Shown here in pieces: positions 10,929-21,225 of a stretch of DNA of 64,000 nucleotides; position 1 is the stretch's first letter, and the number at the start of each line of letters is the position of its first letter. The position numbers were made by a program, and so were the translations under genes. Source of the DNA: Gyrodactylus bullatarudis (Eukaryota; Platyhelminthes; Monogenea; Gyrodactylidea; Gyrodactylidae); the NCBI GenBank assembly GCA_012064415.1, contig SSNU01000110.1, positions 310,001 through 374,000 on the forward strand, in the 5' to 3' direction. The notes beneath the pieces are model-generated. The model worked only from the letters and a program-made list of their open reading frames with translations. It did not search any database and was not told the origin of the DNA.

Positions 10929-11468
10929 TCATGTATTCGGCTTGAAGTAGTCATGTATGCTCTTGTTGTTGCTCGGGATCTTTTTCCTCTGTTTTCCCTT
11001 TTGTTGCTGGGGTGAAATTGAAGCGTTTCTTTTTCTTGATGGGGTGGATGTTTCTGGTTGTGAAAAGAAACGAGTTCTGGCGATTCCGTCTGTGTGCTGG
11101 TTGTCATTCTGGGGGACCATGGTTGCTAGGATGAGTGTTTCGTCACAACTTTTTTGGGATTGTTTATCAACTAATGTTGAGGTTGGAGTTTTTGTTACCC
11201 TGGTTGTTGTGGGGGCGGAATTTGTGTTTTTGTTTCTCTGTGAGGTGGGGTTAGGCAATTGAGTTGATGTGAATTTTGGTTCAGGCGTTCTTCCAGAGGT
11301 TGTGAAGTCAACTGATGTTGATTTTGGTGATTTTTGTGCTGGAATTGGGCCTGTTTTTGTTGGTCTTGTTGAGTTAGTTAGTTTGGCAACCTTTTGAAGG
11401 ACTTTTCGAGATTTATGGAAATTGGTTCCTGTTAAACCTAGTTGTCTTCCAAGGATTTTTTCTCCCAT
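10929..11468 (-). CDS. Hypothetical Ser/Thr/Pro/Lys-rich protein with PIP-box-like tail
   Basis: A 179-codon open frame starts at ATG 11468. It is low complexity and rich in Ser, Thr, Pro and Lys. The end carries a basic cluster (KGKQRKK) followed by NKSIHDYFKPNT. This resembles a PCNA-interacting peptide (hydrophobic, two residues, aromatic pair), although the usual Gln is Asn here. Base composition is more GC-rich than the flanks. It lies between a piggyBac C-terminus upstream and the LINE 5' end downstream, so it may belong to a mobile element or be a gene remnant. No known family was recognised. A similar NLS plus PIP-like ending occurs at 28205-28453. Confidence 0.4.
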   Translation of the reverse strand: MGEKILGRQLGLTGTNFHKSRKVLQKVAKLTNSTRPTKTGPIPAQKSPKSTSVDFTTSGRTPEPKFTSTQLPNPTSQRNKNTNSAPTTTRVTKTPTSTLVDKQSQKSCDETLILATMVPQNDNQHTDGIARTRFFSQPETSTPSRKRNASISPQQQKGKQRKKIPSNNKSIHDYFKPNT

Positions 11469-11499
11469 GAAAGAACTACTTATTAGCGACCATATATAT

Positions 11500-11955
11500 T
11501 TATTTTACATGAAATTCTCTAAAACAATTTGTGGAGGGCAATAGACACATTTTTACATTGCATTTTTCACAAATCCATTCAGTCTTTAGATCGCATACTT
11601 TACATCGACTTCTACCCTCGCTGATAACAGGCATATGATCAACACCATCATACCTGATATCATCAACTGACAAGGGGAGAATTTTTCTTCTTTTTGGTGT
11701 TGGAGGTTCAGTGATACTGTCATTAAGAGGCCTGCCTCTTTTATTCTTTGGCGAGATGTTCATTAAAGAATTTGCTAGGTTGACCAAAAACTTCCTTCTT
11801 GAAAGCTCCTTCATTGGCACCCTTGGCTTAATTTGTATAATCTGAAAACTAGGAATGCATTGATGGTTGCTGATATAATTGTCTGCCAAAAAACATAAAG
11901 ATACCATTTCTTGGATTGAAGAAGGAGGAAGATCTAAGATTATATGAATTTTCAA
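11500..11955 (-). pseudogene. piggyBac transposase C-terminus with Cys-rich domain
   Basis: The frame has the typical piggyBac end: a helical segment (FLVNLANSLMN), a basic linker with KRGRPLN and PPTPKRRK, then DGVDHMPVISEGRSRCKVC. The zinc-binding cysteines continue as WICEKCNVKMCLLP and end in NCFREFH. This Cys-rich domain binds the transposon ends in piggyBac transposases. The catalytic core is absent; LINE sequence lies upstream from 12018. Confidence 0.8.
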
Positions 11956-12017
11956 AAATTTTGGCTGATTTTACAAAAGTTTTTGTGATCATAAGCTGCC
12001 TTATTTCTTGGAAAATG

Positions 12018-12464
12018 TTAGTTTGGAGAGATGTACTCAAGATTATTCAAGACAAAGGCTTTATAAGCTTTAAGTCTTAAATTAATTGACTTGGAGAATT
12101 TTAAAATTGAAAAAATTATGGTATTAATCTTAGGTAAATTAGAGAGTGGGTCAATTTTAAGTCCATCAGAAAAACTGAAACCTAGATCTGAAGTAAAGGA
12201 GACAATTTCTCCAGGAAGTAGAAGCGATTCCAAGAGGGTTGCAGGGAGACCGCATGGGAGCATAACTTTGCATTTATCTCTATTAATATAGAGCCCCATG
12301 GTCTCAAGGGAACCTTTAAGAAGACAGAAGTTATGATTTTTTTTGGTAGAAATAAAATCTGTATTGATCGTATAGAAAAAGAAAATATTTACAATTTTTA
12401 AAAATAGGAACATAGAAATGAGATATTGAATCTTGAATTGTTTATCAAAATATATATGGAGCAC
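12018..12464 (-). pseudogene. LINE ORF2 C-terminal fragment
   Basis: It matches the region after the RT of the 6-kb LINE: LETMGLYINRDKCKVMLPCG, LLPGEIVSFTSDLGF, LRLKAYKAFVLNNLEYISPN. It is truncated at both ends. The extreme C-terminus of a related copy lies upstream on the same strand (12559-12838), so the two pieces are out of order or come from two insertions. Confidence 0.75.
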
Positions 12465-12558
12465 AATAAATGAAAGAGTTTTTCAGATTGAAGTTGAGTA
12501 ATGGTTGACAATGATGAATGTCTGAAAATTAAATCGTAAATCACCTGGTTTTCTCTTA

Positions 12559-12838
12559 TTAATGCAGATCAGGATAAAGTAAGGAATTTGTGTAATCAAT
12601 TTTTGAGCGGATATGTTTAATTATAGTTTTGATAGAATATAGGTTGTTGCAGTTTAATAGGTCGTATTTCTCGTTAAGTACATTAAAGATCGAGAGTAGG
12701 TAACTATTCTCGTAAGATATATTTCTTAAATTATATGACCTTTCAATTTTGATAGAAGATTCAGTAAATTTTTTAATTATGAAGGCGTAGCGGCGGACCC
12801 ATAAGGGACTAAGACCGGACGCTGAAATGTGTAAAGAT
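12559..12838 (-). pseudogene. LINE ORF2 extreme C-terminus
   Basis: Minus-strand translation gives SGLSPLWVRRYAFIIKKF followed by about 60 residues and a stop (TAA at 12559-12561). This is the same end module (PLWLRR...) as in the other LINEs here. Its 5' border touches the LTR-like region at 12845. Confidence 0.65.
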
Positions 12839-12844
12839 TAGCTG

Positions 12845-13042
12845 TTTACGTAATACGTAAATAGTAGCCTGGTTGCAAAATTACAATGTACATGTCTGTC
12901 CACAATCCCATGCATCAAACGAATGCTTAATATGTGATTGCTGAATTGGATGTCGTTAATAAACTATAAAACGTCCAAGGACAGTGCAGTCAGGCAGAGA
13001 TTTTCTCTTAGTGTTCATAGTCTAGAATAAATATTTCTTAAT
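12845..13042 (+). repeat. LTR-like promoter region of a gag-bearing element
   Basis: About 75 bp (12905-12985) matches 42010-42085, with shared blocks 'atgcttaatatgtgatt' (or near), 'taataaact' and 'gtccaaggacag'. A TATA-like 'actataaaa' lies at 12962-12970, and a gag-like frame starts at 13043. This fits a 5' LTR with its promoter. The exact LTR borders and a second LTR were not found. Confidence 0.45.
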
Positions 13043-13988
13043 ATGATTAAGTCTTCTCTTACTATTCCAGATAGACTGAGTTATTTGGAGGATACGATTC
13101 CGCAAGGATCGGTTCTGATAGCTACTGCAGACAAAGTCTCAGAAGCAAGCACCTCAGCAGTCAAAGACTCTGGGGATAATATTATCGATGGAAAGACCTT
13201 CGATACTATACATGGTGACCACGCTACAATATCTCAGTCAACTTTGGACAACACATCCATTCTATTAGACAAAGTCGAGGAATGGTTGGAGTTGTCGGAG
13301 GATTTCTGGGTGTCAAGAGGCATCAATAGCGATAAAGTTCGCAAGCATCTGCTAAAAGCAACAATCTATAAAAGCAAGAACAGTTCCAAGGCTATCTTGA
13401 AAGACATTCTGTCGCAAGCTCTACTGCAATGCTACTGCAATTGCCATACTTGAACGCATCAGGTCAAAGACCAGAATAGATTAATCAAAGAGATTCGAAG
13501 AGATAATTGAAATGGCTGGCACAATTCAAAGTCCCCAGAGCCAGTATCTTAAAATTAAAGAATTCCTCAAGGAGGAAATAATGGTGAAATCTACTTGGTT
13601 ACGAGTACTTGACAAAAGTCTATATGCCTACATCATGCCCTTTATCAAAGATAAGCCTATCCAAGACTTGGTAGAACTGGCAGAGAAAAAATTTCATCTA
13701 AGACCAGACCATCAAGTTTTTACCGTTTTCAATGAAAACAAAAAGAAAAAGTTCAAAGAACAAAAATGTATGACGTTCAAAGCCAATGGCAAAGAACATC
13801 TGTTGTGTCCGATTCATTACAAGTTTGGCAAAGAAATTATTCTATATTTAAAATTTCATCCTTTTGAAAAATCTTTGAAGAGAAAATACGCAATTGAATA
13901 TTCGAAAAAGACGTCAAATGATATTCTTAATTTTATTTTTAGGTTTTCGATGCTCAAAATATTATTATTATTATTTTTGATGCGTTAA
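13043..13988 (+). pseudogene. LTR-retrotransposon Gag-like relic (Gypsy-type)
   Basis: Two frames. 13043-13453 ends in a capsid-like block (ELSEDFWVSRGINSDKVRKH). After a break, 13512-13988 has SPQSQYLKIKEFLKEE, a MPFIKDKPIQDLVELAEKKF segment typical of arthropod Gypsy Gag, and HYKFGKE in the place of the usual post-capsid CxxHxxFG motif. No protease, RT or integrase follows. The nucleic-acid-binding end is degenerate. Broken by at least one frameshift. Confidence 0.55.
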
Positions 13989-14164
13989 TTGAATATCTTT
14001 CATTGAATATAACGTAGTTAGCTGGCTATGTTTTCTTTTGGCTTGCATTAGTCTATATATAGAAAGATAGGTAGTAAGCGAACAACATTAAAATGAGACA
14101 TCTATGCCGAACTATTTGGTTATAAAATTATGAATCTTTTTATTAATAAATATTATATAATTAT

Positions 14165-14215
14165 ACTATTAGAACCCGGTCTGGGAGGGTTTGAACCTAG
14201 GACCTAGTTTTAGAG
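14165..14215 (-). repeat. Second tRNA-like/SINE fragment
   Basis: The stretch 'gggagggtttgaacctagga' (14180-14199) is identical to the B-box region of the tRNA-like unit at 1214-1286. The A-box half is missing. A fragment of the same SINE family. Confidence 0.55.
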
Positions 14216-14659
14216 AAAGATTCATAAGAAAAACTTTTATCATTAATGATAATCAATTAAAATTGATGTCCTAAATGATATTTCGGGGTTATGTGACTCA
14301 GTTGTCCACGCAGTTCGAAAAAATATCCCATAATTTATTTTAAAATTCACGCTTAACAATTCTCAAAAGTACTTAAAAGTCTAAACTTCGATAATAGAAA
14401 CAATATTAGTAAGAAATGTGTTTCATCTACTTGCAAGTAGAGGGGGAAATTCTTAGACAGGATCTAAAGAATCCTTTTTGAATCGAATTCTTATTAGAAT
14501 CTCATTTAGAATCGTCCCATATTGATATATTTTCTCGATTGGTTTTCTTATCGTCTTGATAGGGTTAAACATTTGAAATTGTATGTTGACTCATTGCATA
14601 AAGTTTAAAATTATTTGTAATAAAGGCTTATTCGTATTTTAACTAACAGGTTAAATAGG
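14216..14659. other. No gene seen
   Basis: AT-rich intergenic DNA without recognisable frames or repeats. Confidence 0.4.
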
Positions 14660-14965
14660 TCAAAAAATGCATTTCTAAAAGGTTCATCAGTAGTGTCCCT
14701 TTGATAATGATAGTTAAATAATTGAATGAAAATAATGATTTACAAATTATGAAAAAAAATAGTAAAAGTTGAAGAAAATTAGAATAAATGTGAGCTGAAA
14801 AAATACCAAAAATCTCCAATAAATAGCAACAGTGAAGAGAAAAGTGAAAAAGCTCACATTAGCCAAGGTAGTTGAAGAATATAGGAATAATTTTTTGAAC
14901 ACATAGATTAGGTTTATATAGGTTAATAAAGAATTTCTCTTTAACCCATACATCTATGCTGTCAG
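14660..14965 (-). mobile_element. PLE 3' end fragment
   Basis: The minus strand reads the PLE C-terminus ([15 protein letters not shown], then NLCVQK) and its conserved tail. The tail ends with CTGATGA (14684-14690) and GAAA (14672-14675), then a palindromic TGCA. Stem I of the hammerhead is decayed here. 5'-truncated. Confidence 0.7.
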
Positions 14966-15019
14966 GCAGTATGATTCTCCTGTGTAAGATATTTCAATAT
15001 AATCAATAACCCATATTTA

Positions 15020-15778
15020 CAGTAAAATATTTTATTGGAACATCATATTATTATTGGAACACGAGTAATTACCAATAACCCCCCCCCTAATCAAGTATTA
15101 TTTATCTCGACCAATCAGAATGCAGCAAGTGATTTCTATACATTTAGATAGGAAAATAAGTTAGTTTTTGTGAAAATGGGAAAATTCACTGTTTTCAGGG
15201 GAAAATGAGTGCCAAATCCATGTTCAGCACATTTTAAAAACCTTGACCATCATTAAAGAGGAAAAGACAACAAATTGGTGAGTATATACTAGAAAATGTA
15301 TTCGGTAAAATTATGTCAATTACAAAAAGTGAGATAGTTTTTGAAGGAAGAAAGGACAGGAGAAACTCTTTGAAACTTAGATTGGACACATATAGATATA
15401 GGATTTGAGCATAAAACCAAAAGCGAATCGCATAAGAATCAACACAGAAATACTCACTGATACTCCATTATTGAAAATTGATCAAAAGTTGAGCTGCATG
15501 GTTAAAGTCGACAATCAAACACATCAGTACTCATTCCTGAAAATCGTCCTTCTTTTGAGACTAAAACTAATCCTCATTTGTTGGCTCGAAGGTGGTAATT
15601 GATAAATTCGTTGGACTTATTATTTTTTCATAATATCGACATATTATATATATTCTAACAAAAATGAAAGATTATTTGAGGTTTGTTTTAAATTGCATTT
15701 TCTCAGTAAAGTTATTTTTCAAAAGAAGGAAATTTTTGGATTTAACCTTTTTATCAAATTATGATCATACATGTATCT
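15020..15778 (+). repeat. Left arm of giant palindrome
   Basis: About 759 bp, inverted relative to the right arm at nearly 99% by eye (example difference: gatatagg at about 15397 versus gatatacg on the right arm). A C-tract sits at 15080-15088. A 65-codon frame (15405-15602) occurs identically in the other arm only because the DNA is inverted; no domain was recognised, so it is not called a gene. Confidence 0.85.
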
Positions 15779-15837
15779 TAATTACTTATCACGAAATGAC
15801 TTATTTTAGTACTGTTTCGTGAAAAGTTGTATTGAAT

Positions 15838-16512
15838 TAGATACATGTATGATCATAATTTGATAAAAAGGTTAAATCCAAAAATTTCCTTCTTTTGAAA
15901 AATAACTTTACTGAGAAAATGCAATTTAAAACAAACCTCAAATAATCTTTCATTTTTGTTAGAATATATATAATATGTCGATATTATGAAAAAATAATAA
16001 GTCCAACGAATTTATCAATTACCACCTTCGAGCCAACAAATGAGGATTAGTTTTAGTCTCAAAAGAAGGACGATTTTCAGGAATGAGTACTGATGTGTTT
16101 GATTGTCGACTTTAACCATGCAGCTCAACTTTTGATCAATTTTCAATAATGGAGTATCAGTGAGTATTTCTGTGTTGATTCTTATGCGATTCGCTTTTGG
16201 TTTTATGCTCAAATCGTATATCTATATGTGTCCAATCTAAGTTTCAAAGAGTTTCTCCTGTCCTTTCTTCCTTCAAAAACTATCTCACTTTTTGTAATTG
16301 ACATAATTTTACCGAATACATTTTCTAGTATATACTCACCAATTTGTTGTCTTTTCCTCTTTAATGATGGTCAAGGTTTTTAAAATGTGCTGAACATGGA
16401 TTTTCCCCTGAAAACAGTGAATTTTCCCATTTTCACAAAAACTAACTTATTTTCCTATCTAAATGTATAGAAATCACTTGCTGCATTCTGATTGGTCGAG
16501 ATAAATAATATA
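15838..16512 (-). repeat. Right arm of giant palindrome (inner part)
   Basis: This is the inverse of 15100-15778. It is interrupted at 16512 by the Tc1-like element and resumes at 18043-18124 with the G-tract and terminal repeat. Near identity of the arms points to recent formation or to gene conversion between arms. Confidence 0.85.
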
Positions 16513-18042
16513 GTGGTCGACATAAAAAAGTATACACTTATAAAATATCTTCTAATTATTTAGAAAAAGTCATTATCAAGATGTAATATACATCATTCGA
16601 TAGGGCAGAAAATTCTACACATGAATCTGTTTACATATGTGTATTTACTCTCACCGTTATTCATTCAAACTAAATTTACTATCAATCATTAAAAATAACA
16701 ACGACAAATTAAAGTATACACTTTTATTTAGTGAAATTTCCCTCAGATAATATAACATTGAGGCATCTTTTTTGCATAGAGTTATACAGGCTATCTATGG
16801 TTTCTTTCGAGATTAAACTCCACTCCTCTAAAATTTTAAATATCAAATTCTGCCTATTTGAAAATGTTCTTCCATTTTCATAAACTTTTTGTGATAAAAT
16901 CCCCCAAAGATTTTCGATAGGATTTAAATCTGGGCTTCTTGCAGGCCATGGCAATATCTTTATCTCATTTTCCGAAAACCACTTTCTAGTTGATTCAGAA
17001 CGATGGCATGGAGCATTATCCTGTTGGAAAATCAGATCTTCAGCAATGATTTCCTGTTTAAACGCAAGCAAGTGGTCTTCAAGTAAGTTTTGGTAGGAAA
17101 TTGAATTGAGTTTTTCATCTATTATAACTAAGCTAGATATTCCTTTGCTTGTTATACATCCCCAAATCATGACACTGCCACCACCAAATCCTCGTTTGAT
17201 CTTTGTTGGTTTGGGTTGTTTTTTATCTAACCAGCAAGATGATAGACCATCAGGACCATCTAAGTTAAATTTTTTCTCGTCAGAAAAAATTATTTTAGTC
17301 CAATCCTGATTTTTGACAATTTTTTCGTAAGCCCATTGCTTTCTTGATTCTTTGTCATTTGAATTGAGATTCGGAACCATCTTAGGCTTACCCCAAAAGA
17401 GGTTCAGACTATTCTTCAATTTTCTCTCAATTGTCCTTATACTGACGTTTAAATTACATTCTGATTTAATCTGAGATGCACTCAAGTGATTTTTTATAGC
17501 CAAATCTTTGATTTTTTTCGACATAGAGTTTGGAATTAATGCCTTTGGACCTCTTTTCTTCAGGGGTTTTTTCTTCAGAAATATCTTACTTATGGTTCTA
17601 GTTGTCCTTCCCATAATATTTGCAATTTTCCTCATACTTAAGCCATCATCTCGCAGCGCTATTGCTCGATCTTTCTCTATATTTGTCAACTTCGAATAAT
17701 TCGGTATTTTGTTCTCCATTTAGGAATTTATGAAAAAAAATTTGGGAATAGAAATATTAATGCCAGATCTTGAATCTAAGTTTCTCGTGATTGAGTTTCA
17801 ATTGTTCAACTAATCAAAAAATGATCGAAATTAGTGTATACTTTAATTTGTCGTTGTTATTTTTAATGATTGATAGTAAATTTAGTTTGAATGAATAACG
17901 GTGAGAGTAAATACACATGTGTAAACAGATTCATGTGTAGAATTTTCTGCCCTATCGAATGATGTATATTACATCTTGATAATGCCTTTTTCTAAATAAT
18001 TAGAAGATATTTTATAAGTGTATACTTTTTTATGTCGACCAC
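16513..18042 (-). mobile_element. Tc1/mariner-like transposon, apparently intact
   Basis: The element is 1,530 bp, flanked by TA (16511-16512 and 18043-18044). Ends are GTGGTCGACATAAAAAAGTA and its inverse. Terminal inverted repeats are about 210 bp (16513-16722, 17833-18042) and almost identical. They contain inner repeats of the GTATAC-type end motif beside the gene, as expected for long-TIR elements with two transposase-binding sites per end. One full transposase gene lies inside. It inserted into the right arm of the palindrome. Confidence 0.92.
16724..17719 (-). CDS. Tc1-type transposase (DD34E)
   Basis: A 331-codon frame, full length for the family, begins at ATG 17719. The N-terminal half holds two helix-turn-helix (paired-like) domains: residues 9-60 (LTNIEKDRAIALRDDGLSMR, then IANIMGRTTRTI) and about 65-115, with KKRGPK between them as a GRPR-like basic hook. 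The catalytic triad is D in IIFSDEKKFNLDGPDG, D in FQQDNAPCH, and E in SPDLNPIENLWG, with 34 residues between the last two. Also present is the GFGGGSVMIWGCI block. No stop or frameshift was seen, so it may be active. It cuts and pastes the element at TA sites. Confidence 0.95.
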   Translation of the reverse strand: MENKIPNYSKLTNIEKDRAIALRDDGLSMRKIANIMGRTTRTISKIFLKKKPLKKRGPKALIPNSMSKKIKDLAIKNHLSASQIKSECNLNVSIRTIERKLKNSLNLFWGKPKMVPNLNSNDKESRKQWAYEKIVKNQDWTKIIFSDEKKFNLDGPDGLSSCWLDKKQPKPTKIKRGFGGGSVMIWGCITSKGISSLVIIDEKLNSISYQNLLEDHLLAFKQEIIAEDLIFQQDNAPCHRSESTRKWFSENEIKILPWPARSPDLNPIENLWGILSQKVYENGRTFSNRQNLIFKILEEWSLISKETIDSLYNSMQKRCLNVILSEGNFTK

Positions 18043-18249
18043 TATACTTAATTAGGGGGGGGGGGTTATTGGTAATTACTCGTGTTCCAATAATAATATG
18101 ATGTTCCAATAAAATATTTTACTGTAACAGGTGATTTTTTCATGTTTTCTCAAAAGAATATTTTTATAACAATATATTGTTATATATTTTGCCCATTTTT
18201 TCCAGTTTATAAATTTGAGAAAGTGCCTATTGTATTTCATTTATTCACA

Positions 18250-18657
18250 ATGCCAAAGACTAAACCTACTGCGTACGACGACGTTGATTTTTCTGATGTT
18301 ATAGGTATAACCATCAAAGAGGATGCCTCGCGTGGAACTGTCCCAGTGTACCAACCTTCTGAGCATAAACATAATACCCATAAACCCGTACTTGGCGGAC
18401 ATAAAAATAAAGATGATGATTTAGTTTTAACAGATGGAAAAGAAGTTATATTCATTAAGAAAGAAGGGGAAGATGAAGTTGACGCAAAGCTACCCCCGTA
18501 TCAAGAACTAGTTGACCTAATTGAGAATGACGGAGTGAATCTAGAAAGCTTCCTCGCTTTGTATGGAAAGTACATGAATAGAAAAACTCTTAAGCAATAT
18601 TGGTGTGATTGGTATAGAATAGGTATAGAACAGACATGTACTGAGGATTCTCAATAA
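18250..18657 (+). CDS. Hypothetical small charged protein
   Basis: The longest frame opens at 18142; the ATG at 18250 (MPKTKPTAYDDVDFSDVIGI) is the likelier start and gives 135 aa. The product is hydrophilic, with an acidic/basic middle (KKEGEDEVDAKLPPYQELVD) and a C-terminal helix-like part ending YWCDWYRIGIEQTC. No family was recognised. It lies just outside the palindromic element, and a dispersed repeat follows at 18698, so it may be part of another mobile element rather than a host gene. Confidence 0.4.
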   Translation: MPKTKPTAYDDVDFSDVIGITIKEDASRGTVPVYQPSEHKHNTHKPVLGGHKNKDDDLVLTDGKEVIFIKKEGEDEVDAKLPPYQELVDLIENDGVNLESFLALYGKYMNRKTLKQYWCDWYRIGIEQTCTEDSQ

Positions 18658-18697
18658 GGACGAAACGCGTCTATACCTCATGCATTACTTGTTTGAA

Positions 18698-18830
18698 TTG
18701 TTTCTTTACTAGCTTATAAATTAGATACACGCTGAGTCTTATGTCTAAGGGAAGATGTGTGACTTCTTCGGATCCAATTAGATATACTAAAAGACTTAAG
18801 CACTTATCCCTCGCCACCATAAATATCTAT
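18698..18830 (+). repeat. Dispersed repeat shared with 36747-36860
   Basis: A block of about 45 bp is nearly identical between the two places, containing 'actagcttataaattagata' and 'cacgctgagt'. A looser match ('tgtgacttct', then 'cctcgccacc' against 'cctggtcacc') follows. The family is unknown. Confidence 0.6.
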
Positions 18831-20344
18831 AACAAATAATTAAGTATCTAAAATACTTAAAAAATAAAATATATAGACATGTACATTGTACAATGCAATC
18901 AAATTTTTAAACCAGTTTAAATCAATCAAGCATGCCACTTTCTTCAAAATAATTTCGAAATTGTTACTCAAATATCTAATTTTGAGATTCCGATTTTAAG
19001 ACCTAAAAAATTGATCTTAAGACTTGATCCGGATAAAAAAAAAATAAATTCTGAAAGCAAATTCTTCGAGTGAAACTCTCTCTTAGAAAAAAATATGACT
19101 CTTAATATTTTTTGAGGCCCTATTCATCACTTAAATTTAAAAAAATTTTCGAACAAAAATAATAGAACGTAATTTAGGACAACTTAGGTATTATTATTAA
19201 TATTATTGCATAAATTGAAAATGAGAGACCATGAGAGAAATTTTTCTATTCACTCTACTACACAATAGAACTTGCAAAAATAATAAAATTTAATTTGTTA
19301 TTAATTACAGCTATGGATACAACATGATGGTATGATGTAATAATAATACTTTCTAATTAAAATAACAGTCTAGTGTAATTAATCACAATCATCATGAATT
19401 GACAGATTGGAAACAATTTTTCTTTCATTTATTAGAAATCAATTTTCCTAAACAGTATTCTAATTTAACCCTTCATGTCACAAACTATTTTTTTTTCATT
19501 ACACAAATGAAATAATTTTTAGCCTAACCAAAATAATTACGCTGATTCCAAATTCCATTTTGTAAGCCGACTCATCATTTCAAAGATAATAGAGGTTAAA
19601 ATTGGCATTTTTGGCTCTAAAACCAATTATCTTCTAAACTGTAAGAGATATCGATCAGCCGATTGTATATTTGAAATCTACGGCTATTGTTTTACGATAG
19701 AAAGTTATTTTTTTCCAAGACCTCAGCAAATAGGTTTTCAAGAAAAACGTTCTAAATATTTGACTACATTCTCAAAAGATCACCCTTCTTTATACATAAA
19801 TAAATTCCCTATTTAATGAGGAGTGAAAAAAGTATTTTAGGTATCTTTCAGCTCAAAGTATCACTTGAAAAAGTGCTGTGTTTCACTGGTGGGATAGAGA
19901 GACCACAACAAGCCAGAATACAACAACAGTCAAACATCTCCCTGATTGACCTACTTGATTCAAAATTATGATAATTTATAACATCAGAATAGAAATAGGG
20001 TGAGATGTTAACGTGTAAGATTATTCTAAAAATAAACCAAAAACTTTTTCTGTCAGAAATAGATTTTTGATTATTTTCTCTCCCAGTAGTCCAGAATCAG
20101 CGATAACATTTTTGAAATAAAGTATTGATAATGAATCTGACACAAATAGGATATTTTGTTATTATTATTTTTGTAACAATTTTGCAGCTAAATTGTTACA
20201 TTTCAGAACGTCAAACTGCTATTGTCATTTCATCAGAAACAAATTGCAACTATCCAACTACAAAGGGGTGTTTAAAAATGGTACAAATCTTTTTTCGGAA
20301 TCTAAAAATAGTTGGTCTTACTTTACAATTTTATTTAATTTACA
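18831..20344. other. No gene seen
   Basis: Very AT-rich spacer. 'ttaacccttcatgtcac' at 19467-19483 again looks like a piggyBac-type end (compare 62567-62583), without a partner. Confidence 0.4.
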
Positions 20345-21225
20345 AAATGTGTATTGATGAAAATGAAGGTTTTGAAATGCAAAGTAATGAAATAACTGAT
20401 CTCATTAGGATCTGTTGTACAAACGTTCCATTATCGTTTCAAAACAAAGTATTCATCCAGAAAGATGGGATAGCTATGAGATCACCTCTTAGTCCTCTCT
20501 TAGCTGATATCTTCCTAGGTTGGTTAGAATTAAATAAAATGTCCGATACTATCAATACTTTCACTGATTTATACATCAGATATGTTGATGACACTTTTAT
20601 TTTGATGAAACCTCCAAGATGAATTCGTTTCATCCGAATATAGTTTTTACTATGGAAAAGGAATCTAATGGTACTTTGAGTTTCTTAGATGTCAAATTGA
20701 CTAGAAGAGAAGATGGATCGATTCTGAGAAATATTTATAGGAAGAAGACTGACACCGGGAAGTATCTACGCTATGCCAGTTTCAGTCCTATTTCTCATAA
20801 AATAGGCTTAGTAATTGGTCAAACTATTAATAATAAGAGGATAAGAAAGATAGCAAGCCCTGAGGAATGGCCTAACGAAATAGAGAACGTGAAGTTAAGT
20901 TTGAAGGAAATTGGTTATCCCGGTAAATTTGTGGACAAATTCATCAATCAAACTATGGTGAGAGATGAGGTTGTCGTAACAGATGATTTGGAGAAAACAA
21001 CTATTTTTATGAAGCTCAACTTCAAAGGTGATGGGTTCAGTAATGACATTAGAAGAAGACTTAATAATCTCATCGATCAACATTATAATAATATACAATT
21101 AAAAATTGTATTTAAAACACAGAGACAGTTTATTTTGATTCATAAAGATTCACTCAGACCGGAAGAGAAAATTCTATTAATTTACAAATTCCAATGTGAC
21201 TGTGGAGCCTCATATATAGGAATCA
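20345..21225 (+). pseudogene. PLE fragment: RT core to start of GIY-YIG
   Basis: The first frame (to 20622) has [40 protein letters not shown] and YIRYVDDTFILMK, the RT motifs with catalytic YVDD. The Gly before SPLSP is Arg here (GSPLSP in other copies). A small deletion after MKP shifts the frame to 20619-21230 ([38 protein letters not shown]), ending in CDCGASYIG. The junction with a second PLE family is inside this motif at about 21226. Inactive. Confidence 0.8.

Larger units (their letters stand above)
15020..18124. mobile_element. Giant palindromic TA-flanked foldback element
   Basis: The ends read TA|CAGTAAAATATTTTATTGGA (from 15020) and the exact inverse ending ...TTTTACTG|TA (18124). 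TA duplicates at 15018-15019 and 18125-18126 suggest a Tc1/mariner-type target site. Removing the Tc1 element at 16513-18042 leaves about 1.57 kb that is almost one perfect hairpin: arms 15020-15778 and 15838-16512 plus 18043-18124 around a loop of about 60 bp. No transposase lies in the arms. The 199-bp MITE at 42598-42796 is a short relative. It is non-autonomous and presumably moved by a Tc1/mariner-like transposase. Confidence 0.85.

Noticed and set aside
10957..11262. Plus-strand 101-aa hydrophobic ORF
   Set aside because: Antisense of the 10929-11468 frame; its hydrophobicity follows from the Ser/Thr/Lys codons opposite.
15405..15602. 65-aa gene, also present at 16015-16212
   Set aside because: It appears twice only because the palindrome arms are inverse copies; no domain and no start context.
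20125..20344. N-terminal extension of the 20.1-kb PLE frame
   Set aside because: Residues before GFEMQSNE do not match any PLE copy; chance open sequence.
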